DNA of 64,000 nt from Streptomyces rimosus subsp. rimosus (GTDB taxonomy: Bacteria > Actinomycetota > Actinomycetes > Streptomycetales > Streptomycetaceae). The notes under the pieces were generated by a model. That model saw only the letters and a list, made by a program, of their open reading frames with translations. It was not told where the DNA came from and did not search any database. Below, one piece after another: positions 1-8,843 of the stretch; the first letter of the stretch is position 1, and every line of letters begins with the position of its first letter. Location of the stretch: positions 77,037-141,036 of the forward strand of contig NZ_JOCQ01000012.1 in the NCBI RefSeq assembly GCF_000720725.1. The letters are read 5' to 3'. Position numbers and translations under genes: made by a program.

Positions 1-528
1 GCGGGTGTCGGGTGTGTGCCGCGGGACCGTCACGACCAGGGCCTGGTGTCAGGCATGTCCATCGGCGACAACGCCACCATGAGCGTGCTCGACCGCCTCG
101 GACGGTTCGGCCTGGTGCCGGCAGCAGTCAAACGGGACCGCGCCGAAGAGCTGATCAGCCGCCTCGACATCCGTGCCGAGGGACCGGACCAGCCGGTGTC
201 GGACCTGTCCGGGGGCAACGCGCAGAAGGTCGTGATGGCCAGGTCACTCGCCTCGGACCCGCGCCTCCTGGTGCTGATCAACCCGACCGCGGGCGTCGAC
301 GTGAAGTCGAAGGAGTCACTCCTCGCCCGGATGGACACGGCACGCGAGGACGGCACCGCGGTCCTGGTCGTCTCCGACGAGCTCGACGACCTGAGGCGCT
401 GCGACCGGGTCCTGGTGCTCTTCCACGGGAAGGTCGTCGCCTCCCACCCGGCGGGCTGGCACGACCACGAACTGATCGCGTCGATCGAGGGCGTACAGGA
501 TGCAGAAGGAGACGAAAGCCGTGGCTGA
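1..528 (+). CDS. Sugar ABC transporter ATP-binding protein, C-terminal part (5' end outside window)
   Basis: C-terminal 175 residues of an RbsA/MglA-type ATPase, open from base 1, so the gene begins upstream. The first visible block (VPRDRH...GLVSGMSI) matches the hinge of the second nucleotide-binding domain. The ABC signature LSGGNAQKVVMARSL is intact. The Walker B position reads LLVLINPTAGVDV, with Ile-Asn where Asp-Glu is usual, so this second site is probably catalytically weak, as in many double-domain sugar ATPases. It powers uptake through the permease that follows, overlapping it by 8 bases. The downstream genes suggest L-fucose as substrate; that is inference from context. Confidence 0.9.
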   Translation, partial: AGVGCVPRDRHDQGLVSGMSIGDNATMSVLDRLGRFGLVPAAVKRDRAEELISRLDIRAEGPDQPVSDLSGGNAQKVVMARSLASDPRLLVLINPTAGVDVKSKESLLARMDTAREDGTAVLVVSDELDDLRRCDRVLVLFHGKVVASHPAGWHDHELIASIEGVQDAEGDESRG

Positions 529-1564
529 CCTCAAGGCCCCCGCGACCCCGGCCGCCGGCCCGCCGGTGACCAAGGGCAGGGCCACCGCCGAGCAAGTGAA
601 GCCGGTCCTGCTGAAGCGGGCCCGGGAACTGGCCCTCGTACCCGCTCTGCTGCTCCTCATGGTGCTCGGGGCCGTGGTCAACGACACCTTCCTCACCGAA
701 CGGAACCTGATCTCCATCCTGGGCGCGTCGGCGGCCCTCGCCATGGTGGTGCTCGCCGAGTCCCTGGTACTGATCACCGGCAAGTTCGACCTGTCCCTGG
801 AGTCGGTGGTCGGCATCGCCCCGGCGCTCGGCGCGATGCTGGTGCTGCCCGCCGCGCAGTCCGGCTTCGGTACGGAAGCCCCGGTCTGGCTCGCGATCCT
901 GGCGATCCTCGCGGTGGGCGCCGTGCTCGGTGCGTTCAACGGTGCCCTGGTGGTGCACCTCAAACTCAACGCCTTCATCGTCACCCTCGCCATGCTGATC
1001 GTCCTGCGCGGTGTGCTGGTCGGGACGACCGAGGGCAAGACGCTCTTCGGGCTGCCCGACGCCTTCTACACCCTGGCCACCTCGACACTGCTCGGGATTC
1101 CGCTGTCCGTCTGGCTGGCGGCGGCCGCCTTCGCCGTGGCCGGTCTCGTGCTCAAGTACCACCGCGTCGGGCGGGCGCTGTACGCGATCGGAGGCAACCC
1201 CGCAGCGGCCCGTGCCGCGGGCATCCGGGTGGAGCGCGTCATGCTCGGCGTGTTCATCACCGCGGGGGTGCTGGCCGCCCTCGGCGGTCTGATGCAGACC
1301 GGGTACGTCGGCGCCATCAACGCCAACCAGGGCCAGAACATGATCTTCACGGTGTTCGCCGCCGCGGTGATCGGCGGCATCAGCCTGGACGGCGGCAAGG
1401 GCACCATGTTCGGCGCCCTGACCGGTGTGCTGCTGCTCGGCGTGGTCCAGAACCTGCTCACGCTGGCGCAGGTGCCGTCCTTCTGGATCCAGGCCATCTA
1501 CGGCGGAATCATCCTGGCCGCTCTGATGATCGCCCGGATCACCTCCGGCCGCGCCCAGGACTGA
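521..1564 (+). CDS. Sugar ABC transporter permease (RbsC-like)
   Basis: Polytopic membrane protein of the branched-chain amino acid/ribose permease family, about 347 residues with eight or more hydrophobic segments and the family signature region AIGGNPAAARAAGI. GTG at 521 is chosen because AGAAGGAG lies 9 bases upstream at 504-511; an in-frame ATG at 500 lacks such a site. It overlaps the ATPase stop, so the two are translationally coupled. No periplasmic binding protein follows; it presumably lies upstream of the window. Predicted to import the deoxy-sugar used by the catabolic genes downstream. Confidence 0.92.
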   Translation: MADLKAPATPAAGPPVTKGRATAEQVKPVLLKRARELALVPALLLLMVLGAVVNDTFLTERNLISILGASAALAMVVLAESLVLITGKFDLSLESVVGIAPALGAMLVLPAAQSGFGTEAPVWLAILAILAVGAVLGAFNGALVVHLKLNAFIVTLAMLIVLRGVLVGTTEGKTLFGLPDAFYTLATSTLLGIPLSVWLAAAAFAVAGLVLKYHRVGRALYAIGGNPAAARAAGIRVERVMLGVFITAGVLAALGGLMQTGYVGAINANQGQNMIFTVFAAAVIGGISLDGGKGTMFGALTGVLLLGVVQNLLTLAQVPSFWIQAIYGGIILAALMIARITSGRAQD

Positions 1565-1603
1565 CACGCCCCTCACCCCCATCACTGGCAAGGAGAGAAC
1601 CAG

Positions 1604-2455
1604 ATGAAGCTGCTGCGCCTCGGGGCGCCGGGCGAGGAGCGGCCCGCACTGCGCGCCGACGACGGACGGACCCTCGACCTGTCCGGCATCACGGACGACA
1701 TCAACGGACCCTTCTTCGCACGGGGGGGTCTTGCCCGGGCCCGGGCCGCACTCGACGCCGGACAGCTTGCCGCCCTGGACACGACGGGGCTGCGCACCGG
1801 CGCGCCCGTCGCCCGCCCCGGAAAGGTCGTGTGCGTCGGGCTCAACTACCGCGACCACGCCGAGGAGACAGGGGCCGCGATCCCCGAGCGGCCGGTCGTC
1901 TTCATGAAGGACCCGGGCACCGTCATCGGGCCCTACGACCAGGTGCTCGTCCCGCGCGGCTCCCGGAGCACGGACTGGGAGGTGGAGCTCGGCGTGGTGA
2001 TCGGCTGGAGGGCGCGCTATCTGGACAGCCACGAGGCCGCGCTGGCCTGCGTCGCCGGGTACGCGGTCAGCCACGACGTTTCCGAGCGGGAGTTCCAGCT
2101 CGACCTCTCGCCCCAGTGGGACCTCGGGAAGTCCTGCGAGACCTTCAACCCCCTCGGGCCCTGGCTGGTGACGCCCGACGAGCTCGCCGATCCGCAGGCG
2201 CTCGGCATGAGGCTGTCCGTCAACGGGGTGCGCCGCCAGGACGGTTCCACCAAGGACATGATCTTCCACGTAGCGGAAATCATCCGCTATCTGAGCCAGT
2301 ACATGGTGCTCGAACCCGGCGACCTCATCAACACCGGGACCCCCGCCGGTGTCGCCCTCGGACTGCCCGGCCGGCCCTACTTGCGCGCGGGAGACACCGT
2401 CGAGCTGTCCATCGACGGACTCGGCAGCCAGCGCCAGACCTTCGCAGCAGCGTGA
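1604..2455 (+). CDS. FAH-family hydrolase, probable 2,4-diketo-3-deoxy-L-fuconate hydrolase
   Basis: Fumarylacetoacetate-hydrolase fold, 283 residues, with VGLNYRDHAEE, FMKDPGTVIGP and the metal-ligand block DWEVELGVVIG, plus the C-terminal GDLINTGTPAGV motif. AAGGAGAG precedes the ATG. In the non-phosphorylating L-fucose pathway this family cleaves 2,4-diketo-3-deoxy-L-fuconate into pyruvate and L-lactate. The neighbouring dehydratase, SDR, aldo-keto reductase and amidohydrolase are the other steps, which is the main reason for this call. On sequence alone it could be called a ureidoglycolate lyase-like FAH protein. Confidence 0.85.
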   Translation: MKLLRLGAPGEERPALRADDGRTLDLSGITDDINGPFFARGGLARARAALDAGQLAALDTTGLRTGAPVARPGKVVCVGLNYRDHAEETGAAIPERPVVFMKDPGTVIGPYDQVLVPRGSRSTDWEVELGVVIGWRARYLDSHEAALACVAGYAVSHDVSEREFQLDLSPQWDLGKSCETFNPLGPWLVTPDELADPQALGMRLSVNGVRRQDGSTKDMIFHVAEIIRYLSQYMVLEPGDLINTGTPAGVALGLPGRPYLRAGDTVELSIDGLGSQRQTFAAA

Positions 2456-2466
2456 AAGGCACCCTA

Positions 2467-3825
2467 GTGAGCGACGTTCCCCAGCAGCCGGCCCCCGGTT
2501 CCCGGATCACCGCCGTCGATACGTACGACATCCGCTTCCCCACCTCGCGTGAGCTCGACGGCTCGGATGCGATGAACCCCGACCCCGACTACTCCGCCGC
2601 CTATGTGGTGCTGCGCACGGACGCGGAGGACCAACTGGAGGGTCACGGTTTCACCTTCACCATCGGCCGGGGCAACGACGTCCAGGTGGCCGCCATCGAC
2701 GCGCTCCGTCCCCAGCTGCTCGGCCGTGTGGTCGCCGAACTGTGCACCGACCCCGGATCGGTGAGCCGTGACCTGATCGCGGACAGCCAACTACGCTGGC
2801 TGGGACCGGAGAAGGGCGTGATGCACATGGCCATCGGCGCGGTCGTCAACGCCGTCTGGGACCTGGTCGCCAAGCGGGCGCGCAAGCCGCTGTGGCAGTT
2901 CCTCGCCGACGCCGAGCCCGAGTGGCTGGTCAACCAGGTCGACTTCCGGTACATCGCGGACGTGCTCAGCCGGGACCGGGCGCTCACACTGCTGCAGCAT
3001 GGCAAGAAGGGGGCCGCCGAGCGCGCGGCCACCCTGCGCGAGCGCGGCTACCCCGGCTACACCACCTCGCCGGGCTGGCTCGGCTACTCCGACGAGAAGC
3101 TGACCCGGCTGGCGAAACAGGCGGTCGCCGACGGCTTCACACAGATCAAGCTGAAGGTCGGTGCGGACCAGGCCGACGACATCCGGCGGATGCGGGCGGC
3201 CCGGGCCGCGGTGGGGCCGGACATCCGCATCGCGGTCGACGCCAACCAGCGGTGGGGAGTGAGCGAAGCCGTGGAGTGGATGGAGATTCTGGCCGCGTAC
3301 GACCCCTACTGGATCGAGGAGCCGACCAGCCCCGACGACATCCTCGGGCACGCGCAGATACGCAAGGCCCTGCGCACGATGAAAGTCGCCACCGGCGAAC
3401 ACGTCCAGAACCGCATCGTCTTCAAGCAGCTCCTCCAGGCCGGAGCCGTCGACGTGCTGCAGATCGACGCCGCCCGGGTCGGCGGCGTCAACGAGAACCT
3501 GGCCATCCTGCTGCTCGCCGCCCATTACGGAGTGCCGGTGTGCCCGCACGCGGGCGGTGTCGGCCTGTGCGAGCTCGTCCAGCACCTGTCGATGTTCGAC
3601 TTCGTGGCGCTGTCCGGGACCACCGAGGACCGGGTCATCGAATACGTCGATCACCTGCACGAACACTTCGAGGACCCGGTTCATGTCGTGGGCGGGCACT
3701 ACGCCGCCCCCACGGCCCCCGGCTTCTCGGCCGCGATGCGGTCCGAGTCGATAGCGACGTACCGCTACCCCGACGGCGCCTTCTGGGCGGCGGACGCCGC
3801 TCCGCAGCGGGCGGTGAGCGCGTGA
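2467..3825 (+). CDS. L-fuconate dehydratase (enolase superfamily)
   Basis: Mandelate-racemase/enolase-type dehydratase of 452 residues, close to the usual 430-450 for L-fuconate dehydratase. Visible active-site blocks in order: KLKVG (Lys-x-Lys base), AVDANQRWG and WIEEPTSPDD (Asp and Glu metal ligands), ATGEHVQN (third ligand) and CPHAGGVGLCE (His). It removes water from L-fuconate to give 2-keto-3-deoxy-L-fuconate. GTG at 2467 follows AAAGG with about 8 bases spacing; GTG at 2452 in the same frame would overlap the upstream gene and is less likely. The stop overlaps the next start (GTGA). Confidence 0.88.
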   Translation: MSDVPQQPAPGSRITAVDTYDIRFPTSRELDGSDAMNPDPDYSAAYVVLRTDAEDQLEGHGFTFTIGRGNDVQVAAIDALRPQLLGRVVAELCTDPGSVSRDLIADSQLRWLGPEKGVMHMAIGAVVNAVWDLVAKRARKPLWQFLADAEPEWLVNQVDFRYIADVLSRDRALTLLQHGKKGAAERAATLRERGYPGYTTSPGWLGYSDEKLTRLAKQAVADGFTQIKLKVGADQADDIRRMRAARAAVGPDIRIAVDANQRWGVSEAVEWMEILAAYDPYWIEEPTSPDDILGHAQIRKALRTMKVATGEHVQNRIVFKQLLQAGAVDVLQIDAARVGGVNENLAILLLAAHYGVPVCPHAGGVGLCELVQHLSMFDFVALSGTTEDRVIEYVDHLHEHFEDPVHVVGGHYAAPTAPGFSAAMRSESIATYRYPDGAFWAADAAPQRAVSA

Positions 3826-4580
3826 GCGGCGAACTGCACGGCCTGAAGGCCGTCGTCACCGGCGGCGGCTCGGGTCTTGGACTGGCCACGGCACGACTCC
3901 TCGCCGCCCGCGGTGCCGAGGTCGCCGTGCTCGACCTCAAGCCCGACACCGCTCAGGTACCGCTGTGGGCCTACCGGGCGGACGTCGCGGACGATGCCTC
4001 CGTACAGGCCACGATCCGCCAGGTGGCGAAGGACCTGGGAGGCATCGACATCCTGGTCAACAACGCCGGCGTGGGAGCCGTCGGCACGGTCGAGGACAAC
4101 GACGACGCCGAGTGGCAGCGGGTGTTCGACATCAACGTCCTGGGCATGGTGCGTACCACCCGAGCCGCCCTTCCACATCTGCGCGCGTCACAGCACGCCT
4201 CGATCGTCAACACCTGCTCCATCGCGGCCACCGCGGGCCTGCCGCAGCGGGCCCTGTACTCGGCCAGCAAGGGCGCCGTGCTCTCCCTGACCCTGGCCAT
4301 GGCCGCGGACCATGTGCACGAGGGCATCCGCGTCAACTGCGTCAACCCCGGCACGGCGGACACCCCATGGGTGGCGCGGCTCCTGGACCAGGCCGCCGAC
4401 CCGGAGGCGGAGCGCGCGGCACTCAACGCCCGCCAGCCGATGGGCCGACTGGTCACGGCTGACGAAGTCGCCGCGGCCATCGCCTATCTGGCCGGCCCGG
4501 CCGCCGCTTCCGTCACGGGCACGGCCCTGGCCGTGGACGGCGGCATGCAGGGCCTGCGGCTGCGTCCGGTGAGGCAGTGA
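3822..4580 (+). CDS. SDR-family oxidoreductase, probable 2-keto-3-deoxy-L-fuconate dehydrogenase
   Basis: Classical short-chain dehydrogenase of 252 residues with the Rossmann motif TGGGSGLGLA, the NNAGVG block, catalytic Ser near CSIAAT and the YSASK Tyr-Lys pair, ending in the usual VDGGMQG. An acidic residue after beta-2 (VAVLDLK) favours NAD+. Context assigns oxidation of 2-keto-3-deoxy-L-fuconate to the 2,4-diketo acid, the substrate of the FAH hydrolase encoded two genes upstream. It starts with GTG overlapping the dehydratase stop, and its own stop overlaps the next gene (TGATG). Confidence 0.88.
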   Translation: MSGELHGLKAVVTGGGSGLGLATARLLAARGAEVAVLDLKPDTAQVPLWAYRADVADDASVQATIRQVAKDLGGIDILVNNAGVGAVGTVEDNDDAEWQRVFDINVLGMVRTTRAALPHLRASQHASIVNTCSIAATAGLPQRALYSASKGAVLSLTLAMAADHVHEGIRVNCVNPGTADTPWVARLLDQAADPEAERAALNARQPMGRLVTADEVAAAIAYLAGPAAASVTGTALAVDGGMQGLRLRPVRQ

Positions 4581-5665
4581 TGGCACACGACCCGTCCCTG
4601 ACCACCGGGACCACAGGCGGTACGGCCGACGAGGCAGCCACCGGACGGCCGGCTCTGCCCCGGCGCACCCTGGGTCGCAGCGGCGTCCCCGTCACGGCAC
4701 TGGGGCTCGGGGCGGCCTCCCTCGGCGGGCTCTACGCCCCGGTGAGCGAGGAGAGCGCCGCCGCGACGGTCGCGGCCGCGTGGGAGGCCGGCATCCGCTC
4801 CTACGACACCGCACCGCACTACGGCCTCGGCTTGTCCGAGCGCCGCCTGGGGCAGGCCCTGCGCACCAGGCCGAGGGCCGCGTACACCCTCTCGACGAAA
4901 GTGGGCCGCCTCCTCGTGCCGCACACCGGTGGCGGCGATGACCTCGCCAACGGCTTCGCCGTGCCCGCCACGCACCGCCGGGTCTGGGACTTCAGCGCCG
5001 ACGGCGTGCGCCGCTCCATCGAGGACAGCCTGGCCCGGACGGGCCTCGACCGTATCGACCTGGCCCTGCTCCACGACCCCGACGACCACGAGGAGCAAGC
5101 CTTCCGCGAGGCCTACCCCGCCCTGGAGCGCCTGCGTGCCGAGGGAGTCGTACGGGCCGTCGGGGCGGGCATGAACCAGACAGCGATGCTGACCCGGTTC
5201 CTCACCGACACGGACGTGGACACGGTCCTGTGCGCCGGCCGCTACACCCTCCTGGAGCAGCCCGCCCTCAAGGAACTGCTGCCCGCCGCCGAGGCCCGGG
5301 GAAAGGACGTCGTCATCGGCGGCGTCTTCAACTCCGGCCTGCTCGCCGACCCGCAGCCCGACGCCACCTACGACTACGCCAAGGCGCCGCGGGAGGTACT
5401 GGACCGCGTACTGCGCATCCGCGCCGTCACCGAACGGCACGGGGTGCCCCTGCGCGCCGCGGCGCTGGCCTTCCCCTTCGGGCATCCGGCCGTGGCGAGC
5501 GTCCTCGTCGGCGCCCGTTCCGCCGCCGAGGTCCGCGACGCCGCAGCGCAGTGGCGGCGGCCCGTACCCGCTGCCCTGTGGGACGAACTGCGCGCCGAGG
5601 GTCTGCTCGGCGACGACGTACCCGTGCCGGGGGAAGCCTCCGCGACCGCGCCGGAAGGGGGTTGA
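4580..5665 (+). CDS. Aldo/keto reductase, probable L-fucose 1-dehydrogenase
   Basis: AKR-fold enzyme of 361 residues. The catalytic tetrad is readable: Asp and Tyr in YDTAPHYGLG, Lys in STKVGR and His in LLHDPDDH. This subgroup (D-threo-aldose/L-fucose dehydrogenases) oxidises the pyranose at C1 to the lactone. ATG at 4580 overlaps the SDR stop; a GTG three bases earlier is possible. It would make L-fuconolactone for the amidohydrolase at 8844. The N-terminal 30 residues are Thr/Gly/Ala-rich and probably disordered. Confidence 0.87.
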   Translation: MAHDPSLTTGTTGGTADEAATGRPALPRRTLGRSGVPVTALGLGAASLGGLYAPVSEESAAATVAAAWEAGIRSYDTAPHYGLGLSERRLGQALRTRPRAAYTLSTKVGRLLVPHTGGGDDLANGFAVPATHRRVWDFSADGVRRSIEDSLARTGLDRIDLALLHDPDDHEEQAFREAYPALERLRAEGVVRAVGAGMNQTAMLTRFLTDTDVDTVLCAGRYTLLEQPALKELLPAAEARGKDVVIGGVFNSGLLADPQPDATYDYAKAPREVLDRVLRIRAVTERHGVPLRAAALAFPFGHPAVASVLVGARSAAEVRDAAAQWRRPVPAALWDELRAEGLLGDDVPVPGEASATAPEGG

Positions 5666-5667
5666 CC

Positions 5668-6408
5668 GTGCGCATCGCCCTGTTCATCACCTGCTTCAAC
5701 GACACCATGTACCCGAACACCGGCAAGGCCGTCACCACCCTCCTGGAACGGCTCGGCCACACCGTCCACTTCCCGCAGGCGCAGACCTGCTGCGGTCAGA
5801 TGCACTTCAACACCGGGTACCGCCGCGAGGCGCTGCCGCTGGTGCGCCGGTTCGCGGAGGCGTTCGCCGCGTACGACGCCGTCGTGACGCCTTCCGGGTC
5901 GTGCGCCGGCATGGTCCGCGAACACCACGGGACGCTGGCCCGGCAGAGCGGTGACGCGGACCTCATGGCGGCGATCGGGAACCTCGCCCCGAAGGTGTAC
6001 GAGCTGTCCGAACTCCTGGTGGACGTCCTCGGGGTGACGGATGTCGGCGCCTACTTCCCGCACCGCGTCACCTACCACCCCACCTGCCATTCCCTGCGCA
6101 TGCTGCGTGTCGGCGACCGCCCCCTCCAGCTGCTGCGCGCCGTCAAGGGAATCGACCTCGTGGAGCTGCCCGAGGCCGACAGCTGCTGCGGCTTCGGTGG
6201 CACCTTCGCATTGAAGAACCCCGACGTCTCCAGTGCGATGCTCGCGGACAAGGTGGCCAACGTGACGCAGACCCGCGCCGAGGTGCTGTGCGCGGGCGAC
6301 AACTCCTGCCTCATGCACATCGGCGGTGGCCTTGGACGCCTCCGCACGGGCGTGGGCACCCTGCATCTGGCCGAGATCCTGGCCGGCACGGAAGGAGACC
6401 CGCGATGA
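5668..6408 (+). CDS. lutA: LutA-type (Fe-S)-binding oxidoreductase subunit
   Basis: 246 residues with two cysteine-rich CCG-type domains: CCGQMHFNTG and SGSCAG near the N-terminus, and a second domain with CHSLR and CCGFGGTF. This matches LutA/YkgE, one of three proteins that oxidise L-lactate to pyruvate. GTG at 5668 has GGAAGGGG upstream; TTG at 5662 is an alternative. Followed directly by LutB and LutC. Placement in this operon makes sense because the fucose route yields L-lactate as well as pyruvate. Confidence 0.9.
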   Translation: MRIALFITCFNDTMYPNTGKAVTTLLERLGHTVHFPQAQTCCGQMHFNTGYRREALPLVRRFAEAFAAYDAVVTPSGSCAGMVREHHGTLARQSGDADLMAAIGNLAPKVYELSELLVDVLGVTDVGAYFPHRVTYHPTCHSLRMLRVGDRPLQLLRAVKGIDLVELPEADSCCGFGGTFALKNPDVSSAMLADKVANVTQTRAEVLCAGDNSCLMHIGGGLGRLRTGVGTLHLAEILAGTEGDPR

Positions 6409-7871
6409 GCGGCACCCACACGTCCGGCGGTGTCGTCTGGCTTGGCAGCCCCGCCTTCCCCGAGGCGGCGAGAAGCGCCGTCGCCGACACGCGGCTGCGG
6501 ACCAACCTGCGCAAGGCCACCGGCACCATCCGCGACAAGCGCGTCGCCGCGGCCGCCGAGCTCGACGACTGGGAAGAGCTCCGCACGGCCGCTGCCGCCA
6601 TCAAGCGGGCCACCCTGCGCCACCTCGACCACCACCTCCTCCGGCTCGAGGAGTCGGTCACCGCGGTCGGCGGCACCGTGCACTGGGCCGCCGACGCCGC
6701 CGAGGCCAACCGCATCGTCACCCGGCTCGTCCGCGCCACGGGCGAGACCGAGGTGGTCAAGGTCAAGTCCATGGCCACCCAGGAGATCGGCCTCAACGAG
6801 GCCCTCGCCGCGGCCGGCATCACCGCGTACGAGACCGACCTCGCCGAACTCATCGTGCAGCTCGACGACGACCGTCCCTCACACATCCTGGTCCCCGCGA
6901 TCCACCGGGGCCGCGCCGAGATCCGCGAGATCTTCCGCGAACGCATGGGGGAGTGGGGGAAGCCCGCGCCCGAAGGGCTGACGGACGACCCCCGACAGCT
7001 CGCGGAAGCGGCCCGCAGCCACCTTCGCGAGAAGTTCTTGAACACCAAGGTCGCCGTCTCCGGCGCCAACTTCGCCGCCGCCGACACCGGCACCGTCGCC
7101 GTCGTCGAATCCGAGGGCAACGGCCGCATGTGCCTCACCCTGCCGGAGACGCTCATCACCGTCATGGGCATCGAGAAGGTGCTGCCCTCCTTCGCCGACC
7201 TGGAGGTCTTCCTCCAACTGCTGCCGCGCTCCTCCACCGGCGAACGCATGAACCCGTACACGAGTATGTGGACGGGGACGGTGCCGGGCGACGGCCCGCG
7301 CGCCTTCCACCTGGTCCTGCTCGACAACGGCCGCACCGCCACCCTGCGCGACACCGTCGGCCGCCAGACCCTCGGCTGCATCCGCTGCTCGGCATGCCTC
7401 AACGTCTGCCCGGTGTACGAGCGCACCGGCGGCCACGCCTACGGCTCGCCCTACCCCGGACCCATCGGCGCCGTCCTCACGCCCCAGCTCGCCGGCGTCG
7501 AGCGCGCGGCCTCCCTGCCCTTCGCCTCCACGCTCTGCGGTGCCTGCTACGACGCTTGCCCCGTCAAGATCGATATCCCGGAGGTCCTCGTCCACCTGCG
7601 GGCGCGGGCCGTCGACGCCGCCCGCGGCGGCTCCCTGCCCACCCCGGAGTCCCTGGCGATGAAGGCCGCCGCCCTCACCCTGGCCACACCGCGAAGGCTC
7701 TCCTTCGCCCAGCGGGCGGGCGCCCTCGGGAGCCGGCTCCTGGCCCGACGCGGCGTGCTGCGCCGCCTGCCCGGACCGCTGCACCGCTGGTCGGACACCA
7801 GGGACACGCCCGCTCCGCCCCGCGAGACCTTCCGCGCCTGGTGGCGCCGCACCCGCCCGGAGAACCAGTGA
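6405..7871 (+). CDS. lutB: LutB-type iron-sulfur lactate utilisation protein
   Basis: 488 residues, typical for LutB. An N-terminal DUF162/LUD domain (MATQEIGLNEAL, GANFAAADTGTVAVVESEGN) is followed by a 4Fe-4S ferredoxin domain with CIRCSACLNVCPVY and CGACYDACPVKI. ATG overlaps the LutA stop and is preceded by AAGGAG. It forms the electron-carrying part of the L-lactate oxidising complex with LutA and LutC. Start, length and cysteine spacing all look intact. Confidence 0.93.
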   Translation: MSGTHTSGGVVWLGSPAFPEAARSAVADTRLRTNLRKATGTIRDKRVAAAAELDDWEELRTAAAAIKRATLRHLDHHLLRLEESVTAVGGTVHWAADAAEANRIVTRLVRATGETEVVKVKSMATQEIGLNEALAAAGITAYETDLAELIVQLDDDRPSHILVPAIHRGRAEIREIFRERMGEWGKPAPEGLTDDPRQLAEAARSHLREKFLNTKVAVSGANFAAADTGTVAVVESEGNGRMCLTLPETLITVMGIEKVLPSFADLEVFLQLLPRSSTGERMNPYTSMWTGTVPGDGPRAFHLVLLDNGRTATLRDTVGRQTLGCIRCSACLNVCPVYERTGGHAYGSPYPGPIGAVLTPQLAGVERAASLPFASTLCGACYDACPVKIDIPEVLVHLRARAVDAARGGSLPTPESLAMKAAALTLATPRRLSFAQRAGALGSRLLARRGVLRRLPGPLHRWSDTRDTPAPPRETFRAWWRRTRPENQ

Positions 7872-8530
7872 CGACCAGCCGCGAGACGATCCTGGCCCGG
7901 ATCGGATCAGCCCTCACCGACGTACCGAAGACGGAGCGCTACGACGCCGCCGCGATTTCCCGCGACTACCGCGCCAGCCACGCCGGCGGCCACGATGTGA
8001 CCGCGCTCTTCGCGGAACGCGCCGCTGACTACCGCGCCACCGTGACCCGCACCGTTCACGCCCCGACGGCCATCGCCGCGGCGCTCGCCGAGCGCGTACC
8101 CGCCAGCCTGATCATCCCCGACGGCTTTCCCGCCCAGTGGCTGCCGGACGAGGGCGGTCCGCGCCGTCTCGCGGACCGGCCGCCGCTCAGCGTGCGCGAG
8201 CTGGACGCGGCAGCGGGGGTGCTGACCACCTGTGCCGTGGCCATCGCCGTGACCGGCACCCTGGTCCTGGACGCCGGGCCCGGCCAGGGCCGCCGGGCGT
8301 TGAGCCTGCTGCCCGACTACCACCTGTGCGTGGTACGGGCCGCCCAGATCGCCGAGGACGTCCCCGAAGCCCTGCGGCGCCTGAACCCGCGCCGCCCGCT
8401 GACGTTCATCTCCGGTCCTTCCGCGACCAGCGATATCGAACTGGAGCGCGTCGAGGGCGTCCACGGACCGCGCACCCTGGACATCGTCATCGTCGAACCC
8501 ACCACCCCGGCACCGGGAGAAGCCGCATGA
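7868..8530 (+). CDS. lutC: LutC-type LUD domain protein
   Basis: 220 residues with a single LUD (lactate utilisation) domain; the core block AAGVLTTCAVAIAVTGTLVLDAG and the C-terminal SGPSATSDIEL motif are visible. It begins at GTG overlapping the LutB stop. Third partner of the LutABC L-lactate oxidation system. It is followed, again with an ATGA overlap, by the mutarotase, so the lactate genes are embedded inside the sugar pathway and not simply next to it. Confidence 0.92.
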   Translation: MTTSRETILARIGSALTDVPKTERYDAAAISRDYRASHAGGHDVTALFAERAADYRATVTRTVHAPTAIAAALAERVPASLIIPDGFPAQWLPDEGGPRRLADRPPLSVRELDAAAGVLTTCAVAIAVTGTLVLDAGPGQGRRALSLLPDYHLCVVRAAQIAEDVPEALRRLNPRRPLTFISGPSATSDIELERVEGVHGPRTLDIVIVEPTTPAPGEAA

Positions 8531-8838
8531 GAATCGCCCTGCACACCAAGGTCCGCCCGGACCGCGTCGAGGAGTACGAGGCCGCCCACCGTGAGGTCCC
8601 CGAGGAGCTCACCGAGGCCATCCGTGCCGCGGGAGCCGCCTCCTGGACCATCTGGCGCAGCGGCACCGACCTGTTCCACGTCCTGGAGTGCGCGGACTAC
8701 CCGCGCCTGCTCGCCGCACTGGAAGACCTGCCGGTGAACATCGCCTGGCAGGCACGGATGGCGCAGCTCCTGGACGTGGTCCACGACTACTCCGCCGACG
8801 GCGCCACGGCCGGCCTTCCCGTCGTCTGGGAGCTCTGA
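8527..8838 (+). CDS. RhaM-family mutarotase, probable L-fucose mutarotase
   Basis: 103-residue L-rhamnose mutarotase-type protein: it opens with RIALHTKVRPDRVEEYEAAH and contains WTIWRSGTDLFHVLE and WQARMAQLLDV. Members of this family interconvert alpha and beta anomers of 6-deoxy-sugars, and homologues next to L-fuconate dehydratases act on L-fucose. It would supply the anomer used by the dehydrogenase. ATG overlaps the LutC stop; the next gene follows after 5 bases. Confidence 0.88.
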   Translation: MRIALHTKVRPDRVEEYEAAHREVPEELTEAIRAAGAASWTIWRSGTDLFHVLECADYPRLLAALEDLPVNIAWQARMAQLLDVVHDYSADGATAGLPVVWEL

Positions 8839-8843
8839 GCAGC

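Noticed and set aside
278..2269. Long open frame of about 660 codons on the minus strand
   Set aside because: It is the complement of the ATPase, permease and FAH genes; composition is His/Gly/Arg/Asp-rich with no motif, typical antisense noise in high-GC coding DNA.
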